Below are positions 33,037-45,108 of a stretch of 64,000 nt of DNA, piece by piece. This stretch comes from Casuarina equisetifolia. Lineage: Eukaryota; Streptophyta; Magnoliopsida; Fagales; Casuarinaceae. Made by a program: the position numbers and the translations under genes. A model generated the notes under the pieces. The model saw only the letters and a list, made by a program, of their open reading frames with translations. It searched no databases and had not been told where the DNA came from. Numbering within the stretch: position 1 is the stretch's first letter; each line of letters opens with the position of its first letter. The stretch spans positions 6,757,354-6,821,353 of the forward strand of contig CM052362.1 in NCBI GenBank assembly GCA_028551475.1. Reading direction: 5' to 3'.

Positions 33037-34599
33037 GAGCCCTATAAATATCCACGCTCTAAGAGAGTTTCCATTAAATAAGTGGTCTATGGACTCCTTT
33101 TGACCACAACAATGTAGACTATGTAATGATATGAATAAGTGGAAAGACATATCATGGAATAAGTTGGCATATCTAAGGGTTTTCGAAACTTTAGAAAAAG
33201 CATATTAAGCTGCATTTCATTTTAGGACTGCGTTCTTGTTTTTTTTTTTCTGCCTAATAACATGCAAAAAAAAAGTCGAAACTCACGCATTTCATTTACC
33301 TTAAAAAAAAAAAAGAAATTCAAAACAAAGGTGCTAGCATAATTGTTAGAATTACGTGGTAAACATAAGAGTGAATCAAGTTGTGTTTCTAGAAACACTA
33401 CACATAACAAAACTCATCTAATAATTTCTTATTCAACTTCTGTTGGGTACTTCAATGAGATGGATGGATGGAAAGGACGAAATCAACCGAGTGCATTTGA
33501 TTGTAGGCAAAGAGCAAACAATAAGAGAATACTTGAATAATAAATATTGATGTCATCCACTACATAACACTTTTGTGAAAAGATTTATAGGTTGTTCCTT
33601 TGTATGTATTACTACGTTTGTATGATGCCCCCTTTAACTGCTATAATTCTCCAATAGGCAAGCCCAACACACATCCATGCTTTTGAAGATTGGGCTTCTA
33701 CTTGTTTGACTAAGTTTTTTTTTTTTTTGGACTAAGTTGGAGATTCCACTAATAAAAGGGACAAGAGCTAGTGGTTTTAAAAAGCTCAAAAAATCATTAC
33801 TTGCCACTTTCTAGAGAACAAAAAAAGGCAAGGGGGGAACAAGTCTTGTCCACAAGTTTATTTTAACAACACCTACCATGAACTTGATTGAAGCAATAAT
33901 GATTGAAGAAAGAGAGATGATTGCATAGAGTTAGGGTAAACCTTGGTTGGATGAAGATATAGTAAAAAATTTAAAGTTCTAGAATTTCTTGTACCAATTA
34001 GAAATATCAATAACTTGAGTAAATTAACAATTTTTTTTTTTGGGACACTTTGGAGTTCAAATATCCTTGAGGGTCTTTTATTTTTCCCCTGTGGACTTTT
34101 GCTTTTTCATCAAGGTAATTGAGTTTGTCGAATTTTACATTCTTTACAATAAGGTCAAGTAGGAGGAAATTTTAAAGAAATTTTCCCATCAAAAGTCATG
34201 CACACGCAATTGTAAATTTTTTCAATTTTTAAATAAAGAACAGAAAAGATGTGCTTCTGTCATGACAACCCTCATGTTCTTTGTCTCTTATACATTATTT
34301 CCGGAAAAACAAATATCCTACTTGTAAACGGGAAAGTCAATCCAAAGGAGCTGCCATTCAATCTTATCTTGCCGTTGCCTGGAGGGCGTGACATCTAGAT
34401 CTACGTCCAAGGGGAGTGTTTCAGGCGGCTGCTCCTTTTTCTTTCTTTTCCTTTTATCTCTGTTCAATGATTTTAAGCAGTCTGCCATCAGCCTTGCTTT
34501 TTAGGTACTCCTCCACTATGAAACCCTACATATACCCGTCATGCTTGTCGTATTGCTCATAAATGACCTAGGCTTTTGGCTTCCATTTTCAAACGAAAG
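33037..34599. other. Intergenic; upstream region of the 34600 PR-1 gene
   Basis: 33190-33540 matches the inverted flank at 1-530, and 33650-34440 matches 4250-5020 inverted. A weak TATA-like CATATACCC lies near 34529, about 70 bp before the ATG at 34600. No other gene seen. Confidence 0.5.
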
Positions 34600-35115
34600 A
34601 TGCTTAAGATTTCAGTAGCCGTCGTTTGTGTCATGTGCTTCGCCATGGTCCATGTCTCCCTTGCCCAAAACTCACCCCAAGATTACCTGAACGCTCACAA
34701 CGCCGCTCGCGCTCAGGTTGGCGTCGGAGCTATGAGATGGGATTCAAAGGTGGCTGCTTATGCCCGAGACTACGTCAACAAGCTGAAAGGGAGCTGCAAA
34801 CTTGTTCATTCAGGTGGCCCTTACGGGGAGAACCTTGCATGGGGGAGCGCCGACCTTTCCGGCACGGCTGCTGTCAACATGTGGGTGGCGGAGATGCCCA
34901 AGTATGACTACAACTCCAACTCCTGCATCGGCGGAGAGTGCCGCCACTATACTCAGGTGGTTTGGGGCAAGTCAGTGCGTTTGGGGTGCGCCAAAGTGAG
35001 ATGCAACAGTGGGGGCACCATTATTAGCTGCAACTATGATCCCCCAGGCAACTACGTTAACCAACGCCCATATCTAAGAGTTATTCGAGAACCTCTAGGC
35101 ATCGACAACCTTTAG
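34600..35115 (+). CDS. PR1: PR-1 with 13-residue C-terminal extension (intact)
   Basis: 171-aa single-exon PR-1 from the ATG at 34600 ([13 protein letters not shown]); the frame extends upstream only from a TTG at 34576. Signal peptide to VSLA, then [18 protein letters not shown] residues H33, E77, E113 and H116 are present, with the six mature cysteines. The CAPE-type segment [11 protein letters not shown] does not end the protein: [13 protein letters not shown] follows. Relatives read TAC TAA GAG at this point and this gene reads TAT CTA AGA, consistent with a 1-bp insertion at the old stop codon. It is the only open gene among the plus-strand loci of the inverted-duplication block. Confidence 0.9.
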   Translation: MLKISVAVVCVMCFAMVHVSLAQNSPQDYLNAHNAARAQVGVGAMRWDSKVAAYARDYVNKLKGSCKLVHSGGPYGENLAWGSADLSGTAAVNMWVAEMPKYDYNSNSCIGGECRHYTQVVWGKSVRLGCAKVRCNSGGTIISCNYDPPGNYVNQRPYLRVIREPLGIDNL

Positions 35116-36520
35116 AGTGTTTGAAATGATCAATAAGAAGCTATGCATGTATTATTGGCCACGAAAAGGAAATGGGATCTCTGAGGGATTATGTCATTAT
35201 TCCGTGGACAATAAATAAATTCAATATAGCATACAATTTTCTTGTGCTTTTTTTTTCAAATTATTAAAAATATGTTCAAAATCTAATTTAAAAATTAACT
35301 CATGAATTAAAACGATAATTTTTATATTTAAACATTACCTAAAGATATAATCATTTCAATAAATTACTTTAATATGTAACACTTTCTTCCATACTAAATA
35401 TATCTTGACTCAAGATTGAATAAGGTAAAATAAATATTTTTTACACACTGAATATATTTTAAGAGCTGAAAATTGGACATGAGTTATTGTAAAACAATTT
35501 GAGTGTTAATACTATATTAGATAATCCTATAGTCCAAGTTACAAGTTGAACCATAAATTCGAAAGGCATTTCTTAATATTTAAATATTACTCGAGAATTA
35601 TATCTCTTTAATATGAAACTTTCATTTCTAACACTCAACTTTGTTTTCAAAATAAGTAAATCAGCACTTCCACTGTCAAGAACAATTTCATGTTCTTCGT
35701 ACAATTCTTAGCGACCACCAAGCATAACTTGAACAATATTTGAACAGCTTAGAAAGAAAAACTAAATGTCCTTGGCAAATCAGACAAGACCAATGAACAC
35801 TTCAAATGAAGAAAAAAATTCATTTTTAATTATAAATTTGGAATATCCAAATTATTGATGCCTATTCGATCTCATCTTCTTTCATTTTGTTTATTTGTTT
35901 ATTTGTTCATTTGTTTATTTTTTATTTTTTATTTTTTAATCGAGCAGTGCTGTTGAGCCACTGAGAATAGCCACCAGTGATGTCACGACCACGCTTTTGA
36001 CCGATTCCTAACAAGAATATCCGTTCCTGCGGAATAAAAAATGGAAACGGTGTTAGGGACTTTTGTACGGATTCAATAAAATTACCAAGAATAAAGCTTA
36101 CAGTATGTAATAGAAAGGTTTCAAAGGAGATTTTTATATTGTCTTAGAACTAAAGACAAGTACATGAACAATATTTCTTCTTATTTGTTTAGACGAATAC
36201 AAATAGCCTCTGGTTTTTGCAGGAAGTCCCCTTAAGCAAGCAAATTCGCTTGTTTTTAAGCTCTATATTAAATCCAAATCCTCCTGACTTCTTCGAGTAA
36301 ACCTATCTAAACTTGAGTTATTCAAATTAGTTAATAAAAAAAAATTTGGATTCTTCATGGCTGTTGAAAAGACTTTTCAACATTGTAGTTATATGACACT
36401 AATTTGGCCACCCGATTTGACTGGCTCTGGATAATATTTTAAACCCAGAGACAGAGATTAGTCTAATTCTATCTCTTCTTCTATAATTTTATGTGCAATT
36501 TGCTAATTCTTCTGACCACT
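35116..36520. other. Intergenic 3' flank; low-complexity tract
   Basis: AT-rich. A TTTGTTTA/TTTATTTTTT tract lies at about 35885-35937, and a near-perfect hairpin GTTGAAAAG-A-CTTTTCAAC near 36363. 36440-36520 is the left flank of the chromovirus and matches the inverted empty site at 4147-4240. No gene seen. Confidence 0.5.
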
Positions 36521-36525
36521 TCAAA
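36521..36525. repeat. Target-site duplication TCAAA (left)
   Basis: Identical to 41909-41913 on the other side of the chromovirus; a single copy occurs in the inverted empty site at 4147-4151. Confidence 0.9.
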
Positions 36526-36909
36526 TGTTCTGGTATCGACTCCAACTGGGATTGAGCTCGCTGATCTGCGACTCGAGTCCTGCTGTAGGGGCCCTCGAGT
36601 ACAAAATCCTCAAAGGATTTTGGACAAACGCGTCTTCGTCGACCGATCTTGGAGATGATCAAGGAGGACAAAGGAAATAGTAAGGGCTTTGTTCGGGAAC
36701 CCTAAGACCGGAATTTGGGAACAAGAGGTAGATTCAACGACAAAAATCCCAATTGTCTTACAAACGGGATAAAAGAGCCCTTCCCGTGTTCACTCGGGTC
36801 GGGTCCTATTTCACTTAACCAGGTCCATTTCTATCAGACAATAGGACCTAGTTCTAATATAAACACAACAAGGCCCGTCTATAATGGGCTACACAAAATT
36901 CCCGTAACA
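36526..36909 (-). repeat. 3' LTR of the chromovirus
   Basis: 384 bp with TG...CA ends (TGTTCTGG...CGTAACA on the plus strand), collinear with 41525-41908. Confidence 0.95.
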
Positions 36910-36920
36910 TTCCCTTCCCC
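36910..36920 (-). other. Polypurine tract
   Basis: GGGGAAGGGAA on the minus strand, directly next to the 3' LTR, as needed to prime plus-strand cDNA synthesis. Confidence 0.85.
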
Positions 36921-36937
36921 ATAATTTAGCCTTGACC

Positions 36938-39900
36938 TCAAGGCTTATCGCGATCATCATACCTGGCTACAAATTCTGGGAAACGGCATCGCAGATCTTC
37001 CTTATCCTCCCAAGTTGACTCGGAAGGTAATTTCCCTTGCCAATGGATGAGTAGTTCGCTTCTGCCATTCCTGGTCCGCTGCTCCAACACTGCTTGAGGA
37101 CTGTCCCCTTCATTCTCCCAGTCTTCTGTCGCCTCATAAAACTCATCTGCCTCTTCCTCACCTTGCTGAACACACCTCTTAAGCTTAGAAACGTGAAAAA
37201 CAGGGTGTACCTGAGTGGAGGTCGGCAAGTCTAGCTTGTAGGCCACAGATCCTATGCGTTGGAGTACCCGAAAGGGTCCTTGATATCGGGGTGTCATCTT
37301 TTTGAGCCTGCCTAATAGTGAAACCTACTTATAGCGCTGGCTTTTAACAAAAACCAGATCTCCAACCTGAAATTCGATATCCCTTCGACCTTTATCATAG
37401 AACTTTTTCATTTTCTCTTGGGCCACCTGGAGATGACGCTTGATCTTTGAAAGTACCACATTGCGTTCTTCCATTAGTTTTTCTACTTCCCCAACCCTTG
37501 TAGCACCTTTTACATAAGTGAGGAGAGCTGGGGGAGTTCTACCATAGACAACTTCATATGGGGAATGGTGAGTTGCTCTGTGATAACTAGTGTTATAACA
37601 ATATTGAGCCCAAGAGAGCCACTTAATCCAGCTTTTCGGACTACTCCCCACAAAGCATCGGAGGTACATTTCTAAGGTCCGATTCAAAACCTCAGTTTGC
37701 CCATTAGTTTGGGGATGGTATGATGAGGAGAAGTTAAAATTTGTTCCCTGCAGTTTAAAGAGTTCTTTCCAAAAGTTACTGGTGAAAAGTGGGTCTCTGT
37801 CACTAACGATGGTCTTGGGCATACCATACAACTTGAACACATTATCAAAGAAAGCTCTAGCAACCATAGGGGCAGTGTAGGGGTGTAAAAGGGGTATGAA
37901 ATGTCCGAATTTAGAAAGTCTGTCAACCACCACCAAAATTACAGACTTACCTCCTGATGGCGGTAATCCCTCCACAAAATCCATAGATATCTCTTCCCAG
38001 ACTTGTTCTGGAATAGTTAAAGGCTGTAAGAGTCCCCTGGGCCCCTTGTTCTCACTTTTATTTCTTTGGCACACCACACATCCCCTAATATACTGCTCAA
38101 TGGTACCCTTCATTCCTTTCCAATGGAAGGTCGCTTTAATTCTCTACAAGGTTTTATCCCTGCCCTCATGCGTGCCATCATGTATTTCTTTCACAATGGT
38201 GGGGATTAAGGCTGATCCTTCAGGGATATAGAGCCGACCCTTATAAAGAATAACTCCTTCTCTACATTGCCACTTCTGTGTTTCTTCTCCAGCTTCAATT
38301 ATGTCCATAAGTTCTCTTGTCTGCGGGTTTGCCCTCAATTCCTCCTTAATAGTGTCCAGCCATAATGGAACAGGGGCTGAGATGGCCGAACATAGCTGCC
38401 TTTCCTGCTGATTAGGGTCTGCCTCACGTCTGGATAAGCCATCCGCAACTACATTTTCCTTCCCTACCTTATACTCCACCACAAAGTCGTAACCCAGTAA
38501 TTTAGCTAGCCATTTCTGTTGTGAGGGAGTGATTAACCTTTGGTCTTGAATGAATTTAAGGCTACTCTGATCAGTGCGAATGACAAATTGGTTACCCATC
38601 AAATAATGCCTCCACTTCTGCACTGCCATAACTATAGCAAGCATCTCTTTATCATAGGTAGAGAGCTGCAAATGTCGTCCATGTAAGGACCTACTGAAGA
38701 AGGCAATGGGGTTTTTTCCTTGTGACAGGACAGCCCCAATTCCATTTCTTGAAGCGTCGCATTCCAGCAAAAACGGTAGTTTAAAATTGGGTAGGGCCAA
38801 AACTGGGGCAGAAGTCAGCGCCCCCTTGGGCTTGTCAAAAGCTCCTTAAGCCCGAGGGGACCATCCAAAAGAGTCTCTCTTTAATAGCTGGTTTAATGGT
38901 TCGGCTATTCTCCCATACCCTTCAATAAAGCGGCGATAATACCCCGCTATACCTAAGAAACCCCGTAGGGCTTTTACCGTTTTCGGGATTGGCCACTTGA
39001 GAACTGCCTCAACCTTTTCAGGATCCATAACAACTCCTCGTTCACTTATAATATGCCCCAAAAACTTAAGTTCAGAACAGCCAAATTCACATTTTTTTAA
39101 TTTGACAAATAATTTATTCCCTCTCAATACCTCCAATACCTCCCTTACATGCCTCAAATGATCTGTCCAGTCCTTACTATATATCAATATGTCATCAAAA
39201 AATACTAAAACAGTTTTCCTCAAGAGTTTTTGAAATACCTCATTCATCAAGGATTGGAAGGTGGATGGGGCATTTGTCAGGCCAAAAGGCATCACTAGAA
39301 AGTCGTAATGCCCATGATGTGTTCTGAAAGCAGTCTTCTCGATGTCTTCCTCCCGCATCCTCACCTGATAGTACCCGGAGCGTAGGTCTAGCTTTGAAAA
39401 GAACTTTGCCCCATGTAGTTCATCAAGCAGCTCATCAATAGTAGGAATTGGGAACTTGTCTTTGATTGCCTGCTTATTCAATTCCCGATAGTCAATACAC
39501 ATTCTCCAGGTCCCATCTGACTTCCTCGCAAGCAGTACGGGTGAAGAATAGGGGCTGTTACTTGGACGTATCACCCCCTCCTCCAATAATTCCTTAATGA
39601 TCTTCTCTATCTCCTCCTTTTGCGCATGGGGGTACCTATATGGGCGAACTGAAACCGCCTGTGCCCCTTCTTTCAACACAATTCTGTGGTCATGTCGGCG
39701 TTGGGGAGGTAAGCCACTCGGCTCTTGAAACATATCTGAAAATTCATCAAGGACCAACTGAACGTCCTTTGGAATTGTTTTGTACTCTAAAACCAAAGAT
39801 TGCCCCACTTCTTGAACCTGTACCAGCAATAATTGTTCACTTTTTAGCACTATTTTTGCAAACTGAGATCCAGAAATCAGTTGTTTTGGAGGGAGCTCCT

Positions 39901-40594
39901 TACCACTTAAAACCAGCCTTTTCCCATCCATATCGAATTCCATGCGAAGGGTTGCAAAGTTCCAAGTCACGTCCCCTAGAGTCTCTAACCACTGCATACC
40001 CAGAATAATATCTGTTGCCACTAGTGGCAAGACATACAAATCCACCATCATTGTTATTGAGTGTATCCGAAGCTGGACTTCCTTACAAATCTCATCACCC
40101 ATTATTTCCCCACCATTTGCTACCACCACCTTGAATGTTGGAACCTTTTCCCTCCTTAAGCCTCCCTTCTCGACCAAGTTATGGTGGATGAAGTTATGTG
40201 AACTACCGCTATCAATAAAAAGCCTTACCCTCCTCTTACTCGAGTTCAACCAGCCCTCCACTCGCATTGCTTTGGGTTTGTCGGATTCCACCCCATATAA
40301 GGCCATTTCCGATATCCCCATTCTCGCCTTATCCACTTCCATTTCTTCTGTATCCTCAGTTGCCTCTTCTGGCTCTAATAATTCCCCTCCCCATTCATCT
40401 GGCCAGACAGCTTCCAAACTAAACAACCTCTTTTTACATTGATGCCCAATGGTGTACTTGTCATTACAATGGAAGCATAATCCCTTCCTCTTTCGATCCT
40501 CTATCTCATCTGAGGTGAACCTCCTAATTGGTAAGGAAGTCTTTCCCAGATTTCCTTCACTGCCCAACCTCCTGACAGCATTAGGCACCCCCAT
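36938..40594 (-). pseudogene. Chromovirus pol (PR-RT-RH-IN-chromodomain), three nonsense codons
   Basis: From an ATG at 40594 one reading frame runs to 36938 but is cut by stops at 38846-38848 (TAA), 38144-38146 (TAG) and 37325-37327 (TAA). In order: a zinc-binding CFHCNDK...GHQC, protease active site DSGSSHNFI, RT with KLDLRSGYYQ and the FFDD catalytic motif, RNase H with ECDASRNGIGA and DKEMLAI, and integrase. The integrase keeps HEGR, CVVC and the DDE residues (MDF, SDRD, QTEVLNR). At the C-terminus is a chromodomain (LLIHWQGKLPSESTWE, FPEFV). By family comparison each stop lies where glutamine is usual or plausible, so all three fit C-to-T change. Confidence 0.93.
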
Positions 40595-41496
40595 CTCAAA
40601 TGAGTATTCCGTTGCTCAAAAATTCCAGCATACTGCATTGCTTCATTGATGGTCTGAGGATTTTTGGCATCAACATCTGCCCTAACAGTCATCTTTAGGC
40701 CACTTATAAACATATCTACAACCTGTGAGGGTGCTACACATCCAGATTGCAACAATAAGGTCATGAAATCCTCATAATATTTGTCTAAACTACCCGTTTG
40801 GACTAATTTGGATAATTCTCCCATACGTCTACAGGATTTATTGGGGCCATACCTTACCAGAAGAGCCTGCCGGAATCGTTCCCAAGAGAGAGTTTCACCT
40901 TGAGTCTCGAACTCCATTTTCAAACCTTGTAACCACCGAACAGCTGACCCAGACATGCTCCATGAAGCTACTCTTATTCTCTCGGAGTCACTGAGTCCGT
41001 GGTACTCATAGAACTCTGAGGCAGTGAATAGCCAAGCAGCAGGGTCTTCTTCTCCGCTAAAGCGGGGGAGATCAAACCTGAGCAATCGCCCAAGAAAGCC
41101 ACCATCTTTGTTGTGGGAACCCAAACCCCCATCTCGATCGGAGTTAAAATGGGACCCATTGTTTCCATCACGGGGTCCTTGGACGCCTTTCCGTGAATCA
41201 TGAAAATCGCGTGGCCCCTGCTGATCGCGAGAGCCACGGGATCCTTGCTGGTTGCGAGACCCATTTGGGTTCACGTCCCCCTCTCCATTGGGGTTGGAAC
41301 CCGAAAGTCCCTCATCCCCGTTTGGATCTTCCCCCGTCGGGGGACCTTCCGAGTGGGAAACATTGTGCGAACCATCCTTTGAACCCCCCTTATCTACCAA
41401 ACGAGATTTGAGAGATTCAATCTTACCGAGCATAATTTCGAGCAGGGGCTTGATTCCACCCATCTCGCACTCCAACGTTGCAACTCTCGCCTCCAT
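40501..41496 (-). pseudogene. Chromovirus gag
   Basis: Starts at the ATG at 41496, 15 bp downstream of the PBS, and runs 331 codons. It has an asparagine/glycine-rich N-terminal region, then a retrotransposon gag domain (RFDLPRFSGEEDPAAWL, WERFRQALLVRYG, LDKYYEDFMTLL). Near 40600 the frame must shift by -1 to continue into the protease frame; relatives usually have one fused frame, so a single-base deletion is likelier than programmed frameshifting. The frame is open upstream into the LTR but only from a non-ATG codon. Confidence 0.88.
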
Positions 41497-41510
41497 CTGC
41501 GGATCGTCGT

Positions 41511-41522
41511 GCTCCGATACCA
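41511..41522 (-). other. Primer-binding site (initiator Met-tRNA type)
   Basis: TGGTATCGGAGC, two bases after the 5' LTR, differs at one base from the TGGTATCAGAGC complementary to the initiator tRNA-Met 3' end. Confidence 0.85.
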
Positions 41523-41524
41523 GA

Positions 41525-41908
41525 TGTTCTGGTATCGACTCCAACTGGGATTGAGCTCGCTGATCTGCGACTCGAGTCCTGCTGCAGGGGCCCTCGAGTA
41601 CAAAATCCTCAAAGGATGTTGGACAAACGCGTCTTCGTCGACCGATCTTGGAGATGATCAAGGAGGACAAAGGAAATAATAAGGGCTCTGTTCGGGAACC
41701 CTAAGACCGAAATTTGGGAACAAGAGGTAGATTCAACAACAAAAATCCCAATTGTCTTACAAACGGGATAAAAGAGCCCTTCCCGTGTTCACTCGGGTCA
41801 GGTCCTATTTCACTTAACCAGGTCCATTTCTATCAGACAATAGGACCTAGTTCTAATATAAACACAACAAGGCCCATCTATAATGGGCTACACAAAATTC
41901 CCGTAACA
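41525..41908 (-). repeat. 5' LTR of the chromovirus
   Basis: 384 bp, 8 differences from the 3' LTR. Three of them are CpG-to-CpA changes in this copy relative to the other. Confidence 0.95.
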
Positions 41909-41913
41909 TCAAA
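41909..41913. repeat. Target-site duplication TCAAA (right)
   Basis: Matches 36521-36525. Confidence 0.9.
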
Positions 41914-44637
41914 TGAATGAAGATAAGATAATACAGGCCAATGACTAGCCTACAAATTTAGCCCGAAATTCTTCGACAGAGAAGAAAAAGAATCAGTTAT
42001 TGTAAACAAGATGTGGAGATGCTTATCGTTTAGGCTGTGGAAAGTTTGAGATAAGACTTTGAAGAAAGAAAGTGTACGATTTAGAATAGCAATAAATAAT
42101 GCAGCCCGAAGACAAACAGTAGACAACGTGGAATATTGCTTAGTCTTTGAAGCTCTAGACCGATCGGCCTGGAGCCACACACACCAACTGAGCTGTTGGG
42201 GTTGTACTAGCCTATTGTTAAAAGAAATCTAAAAAACTCTTATCTTACGAGAAAGCCAAATCTGATGAGAATTGGAAAGGAGCTATGTTATAAAAAATAA
42301 ATAAATAAAAAGGAATGCTCTTCAAAAGAACGAAACCGGGTTACTTGTTAAATAATGGGCAGGTTGTTTACTTATATTATCATGAAATCTATTGAAAATT
42401 CAGTTTAAACATTAAAAGGTATCACCTCTAATCATCTTAAGGTTTTTAAGTAGATATAAGTTTATTACCAATTTTACCTTGCTAAAAAGTTTATTTGAAA
42501 TCTAATAAAAATGTGAAAGAACACAATCTCTCGTCACCTTAAGGTTTTGAGGCAAATATAAATTTTTAAAATATCACCATACTTAGGTTCCTCTTTAATC
42601 TCTCTACATGCAGTACTCAAGTTATGAGCAGATATTTATGTGATAACACTTGTAATTGTGTCTAAGTTTGAAACTCACACAATGAGAAAACATATTAAAC
42701 AAGTAGTATGAAATTGTTGTCTTACATTGCTAAGTCATTAGAATCTAAATTTAAAAATAAAGGGATACAAACTTTCATTGTCTTAAGATTTTGAGATAAA
42801 TATGTGTTTATAAACACTACTATCCATTTGATTTCTCGATATATTTGTATGTCCATGCAATTTTGTAGCTTGAGTTTGCACTTCAAGTAATCCATCAAGC
42901 TAATAAATACTTTCTCGCCCATATCATGTTTGTGATTGATCATCTATGGCTTTTAGCCTTGCAATTGAAGAACCGAAAAAGGTTGTGGCTTAGGTTTCAC
43001 CAACTTTTCTTTGGGTCGTAGGTTTTGAAATCAGCCACACAAAAGCAATTTGTATCTTCCATGAGAAAGAACCAAAAGGAAGGATAGTGATATACATGTC
43101 CACCCCACTTTTTGATTGGAAACTTGGGGTAGGAAGTGGAAAATATATCATTCTTTCATTGGAATAGTCTTTGTTCTTTGACAGGACCAATTAACTGCTG
43201 AAGCCATTTAAAGTGCTAATCTAACATAATGAAAAATCAAATCCCTAAAAACATACATGAGTCTTCCTAAATTTTTTTTTTCAATAAGGAATTTTTGAAC
43301 TTACCACTATAATCTAATTGCAATTTATATATATACCCCACTATTCCCTTAAAAAATTTCTTTCCTTCTTTGCTTTCAAAACTCTTAATTTATATTCCAT
43401 TAATTTGACATCTTGTTATCATTTATATCTATTCATTTCTAATCAAGTAACCTACATACTATCTTATGCATTCTCTTAGTATCTTTCCCTTTCCTTCTTT
43501 CTTTTTTTCACCCAAGGATGGATTAGGGAGATTTTAGGATTTATTGAGGGAGGGAGAGACTTAAACCCTAGCCTCCCATGTGGTAAAACTTTTGAATACA
43601 TTCTCTTAATATAAGTATTCTCATTTTCACTTCTCTTTCTTTTTTATTTTTTATTAGTTGCTTCAAGTACCAATTTTTTATGCAATTCCAAAATGTTGGT
43701 TTAAGTTCAAAATCAATTAAAATCTTATTTCTAATTTGAAAACTTAAAGGAAAACTGAATTTACCTTTAATTTAATTTTTCCTGAGAAAGTTTCAATTGA
43801 AATAGAAATAAAACTTATAACTTTTAAGAAAATAATAATAATTTAATCAATAATTTTGCATCACAAGAAGTTATAAGAACAATTCTCAAACCTATTATAT
43901 TATTATAGTAAGATGGAAAGGCTTCCAACTTTTCTTCTCAGGTTTGATATTCAATCGTCTCTATTCTTTTGTAAGTGGAATACAATCGGGGATACTTAAG
44001 CTGCCTAGACCCATGCTCCTGGTTAGTCCATGATTCGAAAACTTCGTTGTAATACTAAGGAATATGTTGTGGCAAGTACATTTGATTAACAATTTTGATA
44101 GATTTACCTTCTTCCTTTTTCCTATCAAAGCACGATAAAACAAATGGTTATGGGGAAAACAAAAAGAAAAAAAGACAATTAAAAGGATAGTATTATATCA
44201 GGCATGCCATACAGCTTCAGCTTGTAAAGATCTTTAGCATTGGAGGATGGAACAAGAGATAAGTTGATAGAAGAACTTGTAGAATCTTGACTCCTACAAT
44301 CAAGGATTGAGAATGTGCATGCATCCAAGGAAAAAGAAAACCAAGAACTACATATTTCTTCTCTTGGGGGTAATTCGCTTGGAATTTTATGTAGTAAATG
44401 GAGCACTACAAAATTAGTCTCGTATGAGGGCGACTGCAAAATTGGTTCTTTCGTTTTTTCCAAAGTGGGCAACTCAAGTCTTTCCGACTATTCAACACCA
44501 GTCAAGAAATTATCTGGTGAAATTGCGGTAAAAATAATGGAAAATCTTCACTCTCTATCCCTATTTATACCCCTTATGCATGCTTCAGTTTTATCATCCA
44601 CCCCACTTTTTGCTTTGTAATCTAGAGAAAACCCAAT
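41914..44637. repeat. PR-1 upstream block, homologous to inverted 1.2-4.1 kb
   Basis: Matches the left block in inverted orientation in segments (see 1239-3689). About 700 bp at roughly 43060-43785 is extra compared with both 2560-2580 and 32060-32080. The plus-strand TATTTATACCC near 44566 is the TATA region of the pseudogene at 44638. No intact gene. Confidence 0.55.
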
Positions 44638-45108
44638 ATGGGGAGCACCAACATTTCAGCAGCAATGGTCTGTTTTCTGGCCTTCACATTGGCCAATCTC
44701 TCCTGTGCCCAAAACTCGACTCAAGATTAGGTAAATGTTCACAACGCAGCTCGCGCACAGGTGGGTGTTGGACCAGTCAGCTGGGATGCTAAGCTGGCGA
44801 CTTATGCAATGAACTACGCCAATAAGCTGACCGGCAATTGCAAACTTGTGCACTCTGGTGAGAACCTTGCAGGGAGCAGCGGTGACCTCACCGGCACCGC
44901 CGCAGTGAACCTGTGGGTTGGAGAAAAGCCCAGGTATAACTACAACTCTAACTCATGTATTGGTGGGGAGTGCCGTCACTATACTCAAGTGGTTTGGCGC
45001 AACTCTGTCCATTTGGGCTGTGCTAAAGTGAAGTGCAACAATGGAGGCACGGTCGTGAGCTGCAACCATGACCCCCCAGGAAACTATGTTGGGCAGCGGC
45101 CTTACTAA
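44638..45108 (+). pseudogene. PR-1-like pseudogene, nonsense at codon 31 and small deletion
   Basis: ATG at 44638 opens [25 protein letters not shown], but codon 31 (Tyr in DYLN of relatives) is TAG at 44728-44730. From there the frame is open to the TAA at 45106. A 12-bp in-frame deletion near 44856-44861 removes GGPY before GEN, and the W after ENLA is G. The C-terminus is [15 protein letters not shown]. Only a signal peptide plus about six residues would be made. A near-identical promoter and leader suggest it could still be transcribed. Confidence 0.88.

Larger units (their letters stand above)
36526..41908 (-). mobile_element. Complete Ty3/gypsy chromovirus (5383 bp, decayed ORFs)
   Basis: LTR retrotransposon transcribed on the minus strand: 5' LTR 41525-41908, PBS 41511-41522, gag, protease, reverse transcriptase, RNase H, integrase, chromodomain, PPT 36910-36920, 3' LTR 36526-36909. 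A 5-bp target duplication TCAAA flanks it. The LTRs (384 bp each) differ at 8 positions by eye (2.1%), seven being transitions. Domain order (integrase after RNase H, C-terminal chromodomain) places it among chromoviruses; the short length and short LTRs suggest the Reina lineage, less surely. A frame break and three stop codons make it non-autonomous now. Confidence 0.95.

Noticed and set aside
39640-40442. Two plus-strand frames of 122 and 166 codons inside the chromovirus
   Set aside because: Antisense to protease/RT coding sequence; no domain; shadows of a long coding frame.
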